A stretch of DNA of 64,000 bases from Natronobiforma cellulositropha (GTDB taxonomy: Archaea; Halobacteriota; Halobacteria; Halobacteriales; Natrialbaceae): positions 1,920-65,919 of the forward strand of contig NZ_JANZXN010000020.1 in NCBI RefSeq assembly GCF_025629245.1, in the 5' to 3' direction. Both the position numbers and the translations under genes were made by a program. This document shows, in pieces, positions 53,272 through 62,157 of this stretch (its first letter is position 1; each line of letters opens with the position of its first letter). The notes beneath the pieces are model-generated. The model made no database searches, was not told the origin of the DNA, and saw nothing but the letters and a program-made list of their open reading frames with translations.

Positions 53272-54795
53272 TCAGTCGTCGGCGGAGAGGTCCGGGCGGT
53301 AGGCCCGACTGATCGCCTTCCACTTGCCGGTCGCGAAGCGGTGGTAGTTGATCGCCGCGGGCACCGCGGTCTCGGCGACGAACGCCAGGTAGAGACCGGT
53401 GATGCCGAGTGCTGGAATCGAGAACCCGCCGACGAGCGGGACCGCGACACCGCCGAGGTACGGCAGGGATACGGAGACCGGAATCGAGAGACCGACCGCG
53501 CCGAGGTACGCGATGGGAATCGAACAGCCGAACATGCCGAGCGCCTGGCTGTAGAAGATCCAGTTGGTGTCGCCACTGGCCTCGAGTGCGCCCCCTGCTG
53601 CGGCGTCGACGCCCTTGAAGACGACGGCGAAACAGGCCGCCCAGACGAGCGAGACGGCGATGGGAATCGACGGGTCGCTGGGATCGCCGACGAAGCCGCT
53701 CACGATCTGTTCGGCGAAGACGAAGACGATGATCGCCGAGACGAGGTAGGTCACCGCCGCGAAGCGGATGATCTCGCGCGCGTAGCGTTCGGCGTTCGCC
53801 TCCGCACCGCTGCCGAGTTCCTGGCCGACGAGGCTCGCGGTCGCGATGCCGAAGCCCCAGCCAGGGACGTTCATCAGTCCCCAGATGCGCCGGGCGATGA
53901 CGTACGCCGCGACGGTGTTCTGTCCGAAGACGTCCACGATGGCGAGCATCGGGAACTCGGCCATCGTCCAGACGAGGTTTCTCGCCATGACCGGCGTCCC
54001 GATACGGATCAGGTCGCGGATGGTCTCGCCGTGGAGGTAGGTTCCCGTCGGATCGATCCGTGCGGGAAAGCTGCCGACGACCGGCAGTCGCCCGGTGACG
54101 AGCGCGATGGCGAACGTCGTCGAGACGACCGCGTTCGCGAGCACCGTTCCGAGCGCCGCCCCGACGACACCCATGTCGAGACCGAAGATCAGGACGGCGT
54201 TGAGCACGATGTTCGCGACCGCACCGCCCGCACGGAGCACCATCGGCGTCCAGGCGTCGTCGATGCCGACGAAGACGCGGCTCCCGATGAGGTTGAGTCC
54301 GGCGAACGGGATACCGAGACCGACGATCCGCAGGTAGTCGGCACCGTACTCGATCGCCTGCTGGTCGTTACTGATCAGCGAGACCAGTTCCTCGGGATAG
54401 TGCCAGAACAGCGCCACGACCGGCAGCGAGGCGATCACGACCAGCGCCGTACTCGAGCGCACCGCCTGGGCGAGTTCGCCGAACGCACCCGCGCCGTAGC
54501 GCTGGGAGACGAGCGCGATGGTCCCCCCGGCGACACCGCCGCCGATAGCGAACGCCAGACCCCAGAACGGCGAGGCGAAGCCGACGCCAGCGATGGCGGC
54601 CGGGCCCAGCGCGATACCGACCATCGCGACGTCGACGGCGTTCTTCGACATCCGGGCGAGACCGGTGACGATCCGCGGCCAGGCGAGGTCCGTCGTCCGG
54701 CGCGCCCGCTCGCGGTCGATCAGACCGAGGCGGGCGAGACCCAGTCCGATGTAGAGGATCGTCAGGCGGATCGGATTGGGAAACCGGTCGAACAC
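53272..54795 (-). CDS. MATE-family efflux transporter
   Basis: 507 residues with about 12 helices. The NorM/DinF-like pattern is visible: SKNAVDVAMVGIALGPAAIAGVGFASPFW near helix 1-2, QRYGAGAFGELAQAVRSS, and a central segment FPMLAIVDVFGQNTVAAYVIARR in the second half, the symmetric repeat of MATE. It exports drugs or metabolites, coupled to Na+ or H+. The start at 54795 (MFDRFPNPIRLTIL) is natural. It is not part of a clear operon; a MazG-like gene is 101 bases away. Confidence 0.92.
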   Translation of the reverse strand: MFDRFPNPIRLTILYIGLGLARLGLIDRERARRTTDLAWPRIVTGLARMSKNAVDVAMVGIALGPAAIAGVGFASPFWGLAFAIGGGVAGGTIALVSQRYGAGAFGELAQAVRSSTALVVIASLPVVALFWHYPEELVSLISNDQQAIEYGADYLRIVGLGIPFAGLNLIGSRVFVGIDDAWTPMVLRAGGAVANIVLNAVLIFGLDMGVVGAALGTVLANAVVSTTFAIALVTGRLPVVGSFPARIDPTGTYLHGETIRDLIRIGTPVMARNLVWTMAEFPMLAIVDVFGQNTVAAYVIARRIWGLMNVPGWGFGIATASLVGQELGSGAEANAERYAREIIRFAAVTYLVSAIIVFVFAEQIVSGFVGDPSDPSIPIAVSLVWAACFAVVFKGVDAAAGGALEASGDTNWIFYSQALGMFGCSIPIAYLGAVGLSIPVSVSLPYLGGVAVPLVGGFSIPALGITGLYLAFVAETAVPAAINYHRFATGKWKAISRAYRPDLSADD

Positions 54796-54896
54796 AGGTT
54801 ACCCGGCCTTGTCCACCGGTGCTAAAAGTCCTTCCAGACGCGGCAGGGACGACCGGTTTCGATTCGATATACGCTACCGGCACCCACAGTGTGAGA

Positions 54897-55202
54897 CTAC
54901 GCGCCAGAACCGGGGCTGCCGGTCGCTTCGAGCCGTTCTCGGTACTTCTCGAGCGAACACTCGAGCGCCTCGCTCGCGTCGATGTCGAGGGCGTTCGCGA
55001 CCGACAGCAGCGAGAAGAGCGCGTCGCCCAACTCGTCGGTCGCGATCTCGAGGTGCTCCGGTTCGGTGCCGTACGCCGTCGACTCGGTGACTTCCTTCGC
55101 GAGTTCGCCGACCTCCGAGGCGAGGTCGAGCACGCGGTAGGCTGGCTCACTCTCGAGGTCGTACTCGGCGAAGAAGTCGGCGACTGCATCCTGTTCGTCC
55201 AT
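54897..55202 (-). CDS. MazG-like nucleoside triphosphate pyrophosphohydrolase
   Basis: 101 residues of the MazG-like all-alpha NTP pyrophosphohydrolase fold, with the metal motif E-x2-E (SEVGELAKEVTE) and E-x2-D (DELGDALFSLLSVAN). This short form usually cleaves non-canonical or dUTP-like nucleotides to NMP and PPi. The start at 55202 (MDEQDAVADFF) is fixed by family length. Single gene, no clear functional link to neighbours. Confidence 0.88.
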   Translation of the reverse strand: MDEQDAVADFFAEYDLESEPAYRVLDLASEVGELAKEVTESTAYGTEPEHLEIATDELGDALFSLLSVANALDIDASEALECSLEKYRERLEATGSPGSGA

Positions 55203-55271
55203 AGGCGATACGAGTCGGCCGTGTGAGAAAAATCGTCCGCTACACGAGCGCACTCCTGCCGACGACCGGCG

Positions 55272-55670
55272 TCACTCGACGACGAGGACGGGCACCGAGG
55301 CGGCGTCCGAGACGCGCTCTGAGACCCGGCCACGGAGGAAGCGCTCGAGACCCCGGTTGCGGCCCATGACGATGAGGTCGACGTCGTGGTCCGTAGCGTA
55401 GGTCAGGATCGCCCGGGTACGGAGCCCGTGAGTGACGCTCGTCTCGGTGGCGACGCCAGCGGCGCTCGCCCGGTCGGCGACGTGAGAGACGGCCCGCTCA
55501 CCGATCGACTCGAGGTCTTCGAAGTCGATACCCGGAGCCAACGCCGCCGAGTTGATCACGTAGAGGACGTAGAGCGTCGCGTCGTGGACGTTCGCGAGAC
55601 CGATCGCCTCTTCGATGGCCCGTTCGGTGTGCTCGCGGCCGTCGGTCGGGACGAGAATCCGATCGTACAT
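55272..55670 (-). CDS. Universal stress protein (UspA family)
   Basis: 132-residue single Usp domain, opening MYDRILVPTDGREHTERAI and with the nucleotide signature LIVMGRNRGLERFLRGRVSERVS followed by ASVPVLVVE. The loop residues GRNRGLERFLRGRV fit the ATP-binding class with a small substitution. The start at 55670 gives a standard Usp N terminus. It is divergent from the Usp gene at 55759, with an 88-base shared control region. Confidence 0.9.
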   Translation of the reverse strand: MYDRILVPTDGREHTERAIEEAIGLANVHDATLYVLYVINSAALAPGIDFEDLESIGERAVSHVADRASAAGVATETSVTHGLRTRAILTYATDHDVDLIVMGRNRGLERFLRGRVSERVSDAASVPVLVVE

Positions 55671-55727
55671 ACGCCACGGTTCGGGGGCGCAACACAAAGA
55701 TGTGTTCCGAGCGGCCGCGTGGGATAC

Positions 55728-55735
55728 TGTTATTT
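55728..55735 (+). promoter_or_regulatory. TATA box of the plus-strand Usp gene
   Basis: TGTTATTT 24-31 bases before ATG 55759. Confidence 0.5.
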
Positions 55736-55758
55736 CGCCCTCGTTCGAACGGTGGTGT

Positions 55759-56175
55759 ATGACCATGCGCGTGCTAGTTCCGATCGACGGCTCACCGCAG
55801 GCGGGCAACGCGCTCGCGGAGGCGCTCGAGCTCTTTCCCGACGCGACGATCACGCTGTTACACGTCGTCGACCCGATCGACGGTGACGGCGACGAGAACG
55901 CTTCGGTGGCCGCTCACCACGAGTCACAACGCGAACGGGCAGAACGGCTCTTCGACGCCGCGAAGAGCCGGGCCGATAGCCGGGAGGCGACACTCGAGAC
56001 GGCCGTCGTCGCCGGGTCCCCGTGGCGGGAGATCGTCACCTACGCCGACGACCACGACATCGACCACGTCGTCATGGGGAGCCACGGCCGAGGCGGTGCG
56101 GCGCGGTTCCTCCTCGGGAGCGTCGCCGAACTCGTCGTCCGGCGCGCCTCAGTGCCGGTGACCGTCATCAAGTGA
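55759..56175 (+). CDS. Universal stress protein (UspA family)
   Basis: 138-residue Usp domain with MTMRVLVPIDGSPQAGNAL at the N terminus and the ATP-binding signature VVMGSHGRGGAARFLLGSVAEL before ASVPVTVIK. It is divergent from the other Usp gene. Its stop codon overlaps the GTG start of the next gene, giving a two-gene operon. Usp proteins bind ATP or AMP and are stress-linked; the precise role is unknown. Confidence 0.92.
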   Translation: MTMRVLVPIDGSPQAGNALAEALELFPDATITLLHVVDPIDGDGDENASVAAHHESQRERAERLFDAAKSRADSREATLETAVVAGSPWREIVTYADDHDIDHVVMGSHGRGGAARFLLGSVAELVVRRASVPVTVIK

Positions 56176-56468
56176 TCGAGACCAGGACCGAGACCGAAAC
56201 CGAGACCGTGGACCCCACCGACGAGATCGAAGCCGCCCGCGCGAGGGCTCGAGGGAGCGACCAGCGGCTCGTGCGCATCAGCCTCGTACTCTGCGGAGTC
56301 TCGCTCGCCTTCGTCGGCGTCGCCATCGGGTCGTTCGTCGTCGCGACCACGGGAGACACAGCCGGGAGCGCAGGGAGCGTCTACGCCGCCCTCGGCGCGC
56401 TGTTCGGCGCCGTCGGCGTCGTCGGAACGGTGCTGTTCGGGGGTCTCGTCCTCCTCCGGCGAGACTAG
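56172..56468 (+). CDS. Small two-helix membrane protein downstream of Usp
   Basis: 98 residues starting at GTG 56172, which overlaps the Usp stop (GTGA). An N-terminal charged helix (ETRTETETETVDPTDEIEAARARARG) is followed by two hydrophobic helices (RISLVLCGVSLAFVGVAIGSFVV and LGALFGAVGVVGTVLFGGLVLL). Overlap and composition indicate a real, translationally coupled gene; I recognise no domain. It could act as a membrane partner for the Usp protein (inference). Confidence 0.6.
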   Translation: MIETRTETETETVDPTDEIEAARARARGSDQRLVRISLVLCGVSLAFVGVAIGSFVVATTGDTAGSAGSVYAALGALFGAVGVVGTVLFGGLVLLRRD

Positions 56469-56548
56469 TGGCGTTCCAAACCTAAACTGATGGGTGAAAC
56501 CGATGGTGGTCGTCCGGTTTCACTCATCAGTCGACGTTTGGGATGGTA

Positions 56549-58309
56549 CTAGCCGAGCGCCTCCGGGTCGTCGATCCCGTCGGTCTCGAGCAGGGCCAGA
56601 ATGTCGGCTTCGCAGGCTTGCTGGTTCGGGTTCGTCTCGAGCGTATCGCCGAAGCCGGGCGTCGCGACCTCGATGTCCTCGAACAGTTCGACGCTGGTCA
56701 CGATGGGACCGTAGGTGAACTGACCGAACTCCTCGGTGGCCGAGATGGTCCGCTCGCCCGAGACGGGACCGACCGGTTCGGTGATCGTCCCGAGCTGACC
56801 CGCCTCGCTCCACCAGATCAGATCGAGGATGACGTCGTCGAACTCGCCGACGACGCGGACGGTCTCGCAGTCGAGAAACTCGACCGTCGGGTCCGGGTCT
56901 GGGTCGGGGTCGTCAGGGTCCGGCTCTGGCTCGTCTGGCTCGTCTGGCTCGTCTGGCTCGGGGTCCGGGTCGGGGTCGTCGGCCCGTTCTCGTTTCTCCG
57001 TCGGCACTTCGTCGGTCGGCTCCTCGTCGTCAGTCTCGAGCGCGCTCACCAGGCGTGCGAACGCCTCCGTCCGCTCGTCGTCAGTTCGCCGTCCCGCCGC
57101 GAGGAGGTCGCCCGCAGCCGTCTCACAGACGCTGGTGACGACGCTCGAGCGGTCGTCCTCGAAGAACGTGCGCTCGGCCGTCCCGACCCAGCCGCGGTTC
57201 TCGCGGGCACCGCCCGCAACGAGGTCGTCACCGTACTCGAGCGCGTCGAACAGCGGCGTCTCGGGGAGGGTCTCGAGTGCCGTCTGCTCACCGGCGTCGG
57301 TGTAGGAAGCCAGGAAGCCGTCGCCGTCGATGACCGGGTCGAACGGCTGGCCGAACAGCCGCTGGCCGCGTGGGACGTTCGGGCCGGCCGCACCGACGAC
57401 GGCGAGTTCGCTCTCGCCGCAGTCGCCGCGGACCAGCACGTCGTAGGCGCGCGTCGACCCCGGCGTCTCGAGGGCGAAGCGGTCGTCCCAGTGGACGTCT
57501 CCGTCCTCGTCGATGCCGACCACCCAGGCCCGTTCGGCGGTGCCAGGACTCTCGTCTTCGGGGTCGAAGTGGCCCGCGAGAGCGTAGCCGCCCGGCGTCT
57601 CTGTGATCGCGCGAAAGACGTCCTGTCTGGAGGTCTCCTCGAGGTTCCGGTCGGTCGCCGGATAGCGTCGGTGCCAGTCGACGTCGCCGTCCTCGTCGAC
57701 GGAGACGACCCAGCCGGCACCACCCAGCATGATGCCGGGCGACTCGATTCCACAGAGCAGGTAGCCGTCGTCGGTCCGGACGCCGTTGGCCAGGAAGCTG
57801 TACGCCGAGGCGTCCTCGAGGTCGGCGAACGAGCGCTCCCAGAGCACCGCACCGGCCGGATCGATTCGCACGAGACGCGCGATGTAGACCGCGGTGTTGT
57901 CGAAGTAGGTCCAGCCGACGAGCAGGTAGCCGTCCTCGGGACCGCCGGAGCCAGCCTCGAGCGCGAACGCGAGACCGTCCTGTGGGATGGGACCGATGAC
58001 CTCCTGCTCGAGCGCATCCTGCTGGTCGGGTGAAACGTAGCGTCTCGACCACTCGAGGTTCCCCTCGGAGTCGAGTTTCAGGGCGAATCCCTGGCTCTCG
58101 CCGCTCTCGTCTCGGGCGGTGCCGACGAGCAGCGAGCCGTCGTCGACGCAGCGTGCGCTCGTGACGGAACTGAACGCGCTGTCGTCGTCGGTCCACTCCC
58201 AGGCGGCGTCGGGAAGCGTCCGCCGGTGGGCAGTGACACCGGCTACAGATCCGAGCGCCGCGACGGTGGCTGCCGAACAGAGAAAGTGTCGCCGGTCGAG
58301 TCTCGACAT
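56549..58309 (-). CDS. Secreted Tat protein, beta-propeller-like haloarchaeal hypothetical
   Basis: 586 residues. Tat signal MSRLDRRHFLCSAATVAALGSVAG. The body has repeated segments like DGSLLVGTARDESGESQGFALKLD, EDGYLLVGWTYFDNTAVYIARLV, and DDGYLLCGIESPGIMLGGAGWV, each with a Gly-rich turn, which suggests a beta-propeller. Near 56880-56990 lies a Pro/Asp/Glu-rich linker made of 9-base direct repeats (DEP units), followed by a C-terminal module of ~120 residues. The start at 58309 is set by the signal. Function unknown. Confidence 0.75.
   Translation of the reverse strand: MSRLDRRHFLCSAATVAALGSVAGVTAHRRTLPDAAWEWTDDDSAFSSVTSARCVDDGSLLVGTARDESGESQGFALKLDSEGNLEWSRRYVSPDQQDALEQEVIGPIPQDGLAFALEAGSGGPEDGYLLVGWTYFDNTAVYIARLVRIDPAGAVLWERSFADLEDASAYSFLANGVRTDDGYLLCGIESPGIMLGGAGWVVSVDEDGDVDWHRRYPATDRNLEETSRQDVFRAITETPGGYALAGHFDPEDESPGTAERAWVVGIDEDGDVHWDDRFALETPGSTRAYDVLVRGDCGESELAVVGAAGPNVPRGQRLFGQPFDPVIDGDGFLASYTDAGEQTALETLPETPLFDALEYGDDLVAGGARENRGWVGTAERTFFEDDRSSVVTSVCETAAGDLLAAGRRTDDERTEAFARLVSALETDDEEPTDEVPTEKRERADDPDPDPEPDEPDEPDEPEPDPDDPDPDPDPTVEFLDCETVRVVGEFDDVILDLIWWSEAGQLGTITEPVGPVSGERTISATEEFGQFTYGPIVTSVELFEDIEVATPGFGDTLETNPNQQACEADILALLETDGIDDPEALG
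56928..56966. repeat. 9-bp direct repeats coding a DEP-rich linker
   Basis: TGGCTCGTC units repeat three to four times in the minus-strand protein gene, encoding the Asp-Glu-Pro linker; likely replication slippage within a flexible linker. Confidence 0.8.
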
Positions 58310-58953
58310 GGCCCGGCGTTCGACAACCCTCGGTAAGAACATTGTTTTCGTATGCCTGAGCGTCAGGCGTTTCGAGGGGAGTAGCCGCCGACTACCGCGC
58401 GCGTCAGCTACGACCACAGCGTCCGTGACGGAGACGGCTACGGGACGGTGTGAGCGTCAGCCACCCGGTGTAGGCCGCCCATTCGATCCGAGAAACCGTC
58501 TGCCCGGGACGGGCCAGCGCTCGAAGCGGACTCGAGACGTGGCACGGAACACCGGTCGGTGACGGGTCTCGAGCGGGTACCGTCTTCTCGAAGGAGAGCC
58601 GATAGTACAGTAGTGACAGGGTACAGCATCGAACCGGCAGACAATATCAATTTTCAATACATATTAGTTCCCAGATTTTTCTCCGAGGCTGCCAGGCGGA
58701 CAAAGCCCGTCACAGACCAACACAGGCCGCAGGAGCAGCGCCACACCGGCCGAGCCGGGAGGTCTCGAGGGCGGGACCGGAGACGGGACGGACACCAGTC
58801 TCGAAAGTCGGGAGTGCCCTCGAGTGGCGGACTCGGCGGTGAACAGTCACTGGAGGCGTACCGAGACAGTGATCGTGGCAGAAAGTGAATTTAGTCTGAT
58901 TGGTGGTAGAAAAGAACAGTGTTCGTATGTGACCGTCGGAACCTGAGCGGCCG
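58310..58953. other. 644-base gene-free stretch before the xylan genes
   Basis: I find no convincing gene. One AT-rich patch (about 58645-58690, ATATCAATTTTCAATACATATTAG) and another near 58880-58920 stand out in otherwise GC-rich sequence. The region holds the control sequences of the minus-strand Tat protein and the 3' flank of the GH43 gene. Confidence 0.55.
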
Positions 58954-60453
58954 TCAGTCGGCGAGCGGACGGTATTCGAACGCCGTGAACCGTGCGGGTT
59001 CCTCACAGTCGCTCCCGTGACCGGTCGCGTAGAGACCGACGTAGACGCCGGTGAACCCGCCAGCGACCTCCGTAGAGAGGTAGCGCGTCGACGCGCTCGC
59101 GAGGGACGTCCGCGAGCCGTTCGCTTCGAACCCGAACCGGTACGTCTCGGGCGTTCCCTCGACGGTCAGGTCGACCGCCCCCGCCGGGCAGTCGCGGTCG
59201 GCGACGACCGCCGTCGCGTCGCCGATGCGCAGGCGGACGACGACCCGGCGCTCGCCCTCGCGGCGAGTCAGCGCGAGCGCGTAGTGGTGGCGCTCGTCGT
59301 AGAAGAGGGTCAGGCCCGCCTCCTCACCCGCCCGTGGGTCGAACTCGAGACGCGCCCGGGCGGTACACTCGAGGTGTTGCTGGCGGCGGCCGACGAACGT
59401 GACGCCGCGCTCCTCGAGCGTCTCCGGCCCGCCCTCGAGCGAGAGGACTCCGTCGCCGACGGTGTAGCGCTCGCGGGCGTAGCGGCCGTTCCACTCGGGA
59501 CCGAGGTCGGTGCCAGCGAAGGGGTCGGTCGTCGTCCAGTCGGCCCTCGGCGCACGCTCGAGGTCGGTGTCGGGCACCGATAGCTCCGGCGTGATGCGCT
59601 CGCCACCGTTGACGACGGGCCAGCCGTCGACCCACTCGACGGGTGCGAGGAACGTCTCCCGGCCGAGGTGGTGCCAGCCGGGGTAGCCGCCGAACTGACG
59701 GATGCCGAGGAAGACGAGCCACCAGGTGCCGTCGTGAGCCTCGATCAGGTCGCCGTGGCCGGTCGCCTGAATCGGCGTGTACATCTCGCTCACGCCGCGG
59801 TGGCTCAGAACTGGGTTGTCCGGGCAGGGTTCGAACGGCCCGTCCGGCCGGTCCGAACGGGCGACACAGACCATGTGTCCGGTGTGGGTCCCGCCCTCGG
59901 CGACCACGAGGTAGTAGGTGCCGTCGATTTCGTAGAGGTGCGGCGCCTCGGTGTAGTCACCCGCCAGTCGGTCGGCGATGACGCGCGACTCGCCGAGCGC
60001 CCCCGTCTCGAGGTCGAGTTCAGCCTGGGCGATGCCCGCCTCGCCCTCGCGGTAGGTGACGTAGACGGTGTCGTCGTCCCAGAACAGGTCCGGGTCGATT
60101 CCCGGGGCGTCGATCCAGGTCGGTTCCGACCACTCCCCGCGCGGGTCCGTCGCGCTGACGACGAAGTGGCCGCCGTCTGAGACGTTCGTCGAGATGACGT
60201 AGTAGGTTCCGTCGTGGTACCGGAGCGTCGGTGCGAAGATGCCCTCGGAAGCGCTCGCGTTCTCGAGCGGAAGCTGTGAGGGCCGTGTGAGACAGTGACC
60301 GATCGGTTCCCAGTCGGCGAGGTTGTGGCTGTGATACAGCGGAATTCCGGGGGTGTACTCGAAGGAACTCGTCGCGAGGTAGTAGTCCTCGCCGACGCGA
60401 CAGACGCTCGGGTCGGGGTGAAATCCGGGCACGACCGGATTGGAAAACTGCAT
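58954..60453 (-). CDS. GH43-family beta-xylosidase/alpha-L-arabinofuranosidase
   Basis: 499 residues: N-terminal five-bladed GH43 catalytic domain opening NPVVPGFHPDPSVCRVGEDY, where the Asp of HPDPS is the catalytic base, and further TEAPHLYEIDGTYYLVVAEGG and RVYTPIQATGHG-like segments (here MYTPIQATGHGDLIEAHDGTWWLV); C-terminal beta-sandwich domain of the GH43 subfamily seen in xylosidases (VGRRQQHLECTARARLEFD). No signal peptide, so it acts in the cytoplasm on short xylo- or arabino-oligosaccharides. The start at 60453 is set by a TATA about 25-30 bases upstream. Confidence 0.9.
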   Translation of the reverse strand: MQFSNPVVPGFHPDPSVCRVGEDYYLATSSFEYTPGIPLYHSHNLADWEPIGHCLTRPSQLPLENASASEGIFAPTLRYHDGTYYVISTNVSDGGHFVVSATDPRGEWSEPTWIDAPGIDPDLFWDDDTVYVTYREGEAGIAQAELDLETGALGESRVIADRLAGDYTEAPHLYEIDGTYYLVVAEGGTHTGHMVCVARSDRPDGPFEPCPDNPVLSHRGVSEMYTPIQATGHGDLIEAHDGTWWLVFLGIRQFGGYPGWHHLGRETFLAPVEWVDGWPVVNGGERITPELSVPDTDLERAPRADWTTTDPFAGTDLGPEWNGRYARERYTVGDGVLSLEGGPETLEERGVTFVGRRQQHLECTARARLEFDPRAGEEAGLTLFYDERHHYALALTRREGERRVVVRLRIGDATAVVADRDCPAGAVDLTVEGTPETYRFGFEANGSRTSLASASTRYLSTEVAGGFTGVYVGLYATGHGSDCEEPARFTAFEYRPLAD

Positions 60454-60474
60454 ACCACTGCCTTCACCGCCACC

Positions 60475-60483
60475 CGTATAACT
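60475..60483 (-). promoter_or_regulatory. TATA box of the GH43 gene
   Basis: Minus-strand GTTATACGG 22-30 bases before the ATG at 60453; fixes this start over the one at 60525. Confidence 0.65.
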
Positions 60484-60618
60484 GTCCCCGAGGCGGCAGT
60501 CAACGACGCTCGAGGAGACACTCACGGGTTCCGCACGACGCAGTATTCTCCAGGACAGAACGTTAGACCCCTACGGCACCTGGTCGAAGCGCCGACAGTG
60601 GACTCAGCAGGGACGCGA

Positions 60619-60638
60619 TTACAACCGTACGAGTGTAA
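60619..60638. promoter_or_regulatory. Palindromic operator candidate, copy 4
   Basis: TTACAACCGTACGAGTGTAA, 8 of 10 positions symmetric, matching the island copies at 25602, 25737 and 25804. It lies 166 bases before the GH43 start. Confidence 0.55.
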
Positions 60639-60735
60639 TCCACGTCCGTACCGCCGGCACACACGAGGTGAAGGCACGTAGCCCAACGGGTACCGGGTCG
60701 GCTGTAAATCAGTAATGGGGCATGTATGTTTTCTA

Positions 60736-60756
60736 ATACAGAATTCGATTCTGTAT
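60736..60756. promoter_or_regulatory. Perfect 9+9 inverted repeat near the xylan genes
   Basis: ATACAGAAT and ATTCTGTAT around a TCG centre. It lies just downstream of the FAH gene and 280 bases before the GH43 start. Different sequence from the TTACAA palindrome; could be a separate operator or terminator. Confidence 0.45.
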
Positions 60757-60843
60757 AGGGGTATACCCGTGGTGTGATGCAGATGGAGGGAGTCAGCGAC
60801 GGCAGGGTCGCACCCAGGGGGTGGAGTAGTTGATGTTGGCCGT

Positions 60844-61713
60844 TCAGACTTCGACGACCGGGTTCGAGAGCGTCCCGATTTCCTCGATGGTGATGTCGAC
60901 GACGTCGCCTTCCTCGAGCGTAAAGCCCTCGTCAGGCACCAGCGAGGTGCCCGTGAGCAACACCGAGACGTCGGGAACGCGGTTGTGTCGGACGAAGTAC
61001 TCGACGAGTTCGTCGACGGTGCGGACCATCTCGCCGGTCGAGGTCGAGTCCTCGTAGAGGACCTCGTCGCCACGGGTGATCGTCATCGACATCTCGAGGT
61101 CGTGGGGGTCGTCGATGGCCGACGCGGAGGTGATACAGGGACCGAGCGAGCAACAGCGGTCGTACACCTTCGCCTGTGGGAGGTAGAGCGGATTTTCGCC
61201 TTCGATCGAGCGACTGCTCATGTCGTTGCCGATGGTGTAGCCGACGATCTCCCCCTGGTAGAGGACGATGCCGAGTTCGGGTTCGGGCACGTCCCACTCG
61301 GAGTCGGCGCGGATGCCGACGCCGTCGTTCGGCCCGACGGTCCGCTCGGGCGTCGACTTGAAGAACACCTCCGGACGCTCGCTCTCGTAGACGTTCATGT
61401 ACATCTCCGGCATCGTACTCTCGGCCTCGCGCGCCTCCTCGCTGATCTTGTAGGTGACGCCCGCCGCCCAGACTTCGCGCGCCTCGAGCGGCGGTGGAGA
61501 GGCGCTCGTATCGGCGTCGGCGTCGGCGACCGGTGCCTCCTCGAGGAGGTCTGCGGTCAGGTCGTCGATCGGTCGGTCAGCCGCCGAGGAGGCCTCGAGC
61601 AGGTCCTCGAACGTCTCGAAGTCGGCGTTCGCTGCGGTGAGATCGTAGACAGCCCCGTCGGTCTCGGCTGCGAGTCGGAGGGAGTCCCCCCCGTTACGTT
61701 GGTAGTAACGCAT
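60844..61713 (-). CDS. Fumarylacetoacetate-hydrolase-family sugar-acid dehydratase (probable 2-keto-3-deoxyxylonate dehydratase)
   Basis: 289 residues of the FAH fold, with EVWAAGVTYKISEEAREAE, the metal-site Glu and Asp in PEPELGIVLYQGEIVGYTIGNDMSSRSIEG, and GEMVRTVDELVEYFVRHN. In haloarchaeal pentose catabolism, FAH-family enzymes of this type (the XacE/KdaD group) dehydrate 2-keto-3-deoxypentonate to alpha-ketoglutarate semialdehyde. The presence of GH10, GH67 and GH43 genes around it supports that role; I have not confirmed orthology. No signal peptide. AACTAATACTC on the minus strand is its likely TATA. Confidence 0.8.
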   Translation of the reverse strand: MRYYQRNGGDSLRLAAETDGAVYDLTAANADFETFEDLLEASSAADRPIDDLTADLLEEAPVADADADTSASPPPLEAREVWAAGVTYKISEEAREAESTMPEMYMNVYESERPEVFFKSTPERTVGPNDGVGIRADSEWDVPEPELGIVLYQGEIVGYTIGNDMSSRSIEGENPLYLPQAKVYDRCCSLGPCITSASAIDDPHDLEMSMTITRGDEVLYEDSTSTGEMVRTVDELVEYFVRHNRVPDVSVLLTGTSLVPDEGFTLEEGDVVDITIEEIGTLSNPVVEV

Positions 61714-61808
61714 GTGAGTACTGGTAGTTCCGAGCCGAGAGTATTAGTTCTACTGTCTCGGCTCCACGGCGGTCGGCGAAGGCAGGTGGAGACGAGACGG
61801 CCGGGCGG

Positions 61809-62051
61809 TCACCGGAAGCGGTCGCGGCGTTCGAACGGATCTTCGTCTTCGCTGATGGTGTCGATCGCCTCCAGGTCTTTGAGCCGTCGTTTGTACTCGA
61901 AGTAGCCGCCGCCGCCGAGCAGTGCGAAGACGACGAAGCCGGTCACCGGCTCGCCGCGACTCGTGAAGAACCAGAGCGCGAGGAGACCGAGCAGTAACGA
62001 CACCCACATCGCCCGCCGGGCGAGTTTCCGTTGCGGTTCTGCGGTGGCCAT
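61809..62051 (-). CDS. Small membrane protein, haloarchaeal hypothetical
   Basis: 80 residues: a basic N terminus (MATAEPQRKLARRAM), two hydrophobic helices (VSLLLGLLALWFFTS and VTGFVVFALLGGGGYF) and an acidic tail (EYKRRLKDLEAIDTISEDEDPFE). The start at 62051 places the first helix next to the start. It is divergent from the GH10 gene. No domain recognised; function unknown. Confidence 0.55.
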   Translation of the reverse strand: MATAEPQRKLARRAMWVSLLLGLLALWFFTSRGEPVTGFVVFALLGGGGYFEYKRRLKDLEAIDTISEDEDPFERRDRFR

Positions 62052-62125
62052 AGCCGCAGTTGGGAGACGAGCTATACAATCGTTACGCACCGTCGAAGCC
62101 GGTCAACCGCTCCGGGTATCCTCAG

Positions 62126-62133
62126 CTTTTATG
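62126..62133 (+). promoter_or_regulatory. TATA-like box of the GH10 gene
   Basis: CTTTTATG about 25-32 bases before ATG 62158; the earlier in-frame ATG at 62131 lies inside it, which favours 62158. Confidence 0.5.
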
Positions 62134-62157
62134 AGCCTCGACGCGTGGAGTCGGGTG

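Larger units (their letters stand above)
60454..60843. other. 390-base control region upstream of the GH43 gene
   Basis: Contains the GH43 TATA (60475-60483), the palindrome TTACAACCGTACGAGTGTAA (60619-60638), a separate perfect inverted repeat (60736-60756) and GGGTATACCC (60759-60768). The part near 60680-60710 has a chance similarity to a tRNA. No gene is visible. Confidence 0.6.

Noticed and set aside
60660-60740. tRNA-Tyr-like stretch (GTAGCCCAACGGGTA, CTGTAAATC)
   Set aside because: The anticodon stem does not pair and there is no T-arm or acceptor stem; chance similarity.
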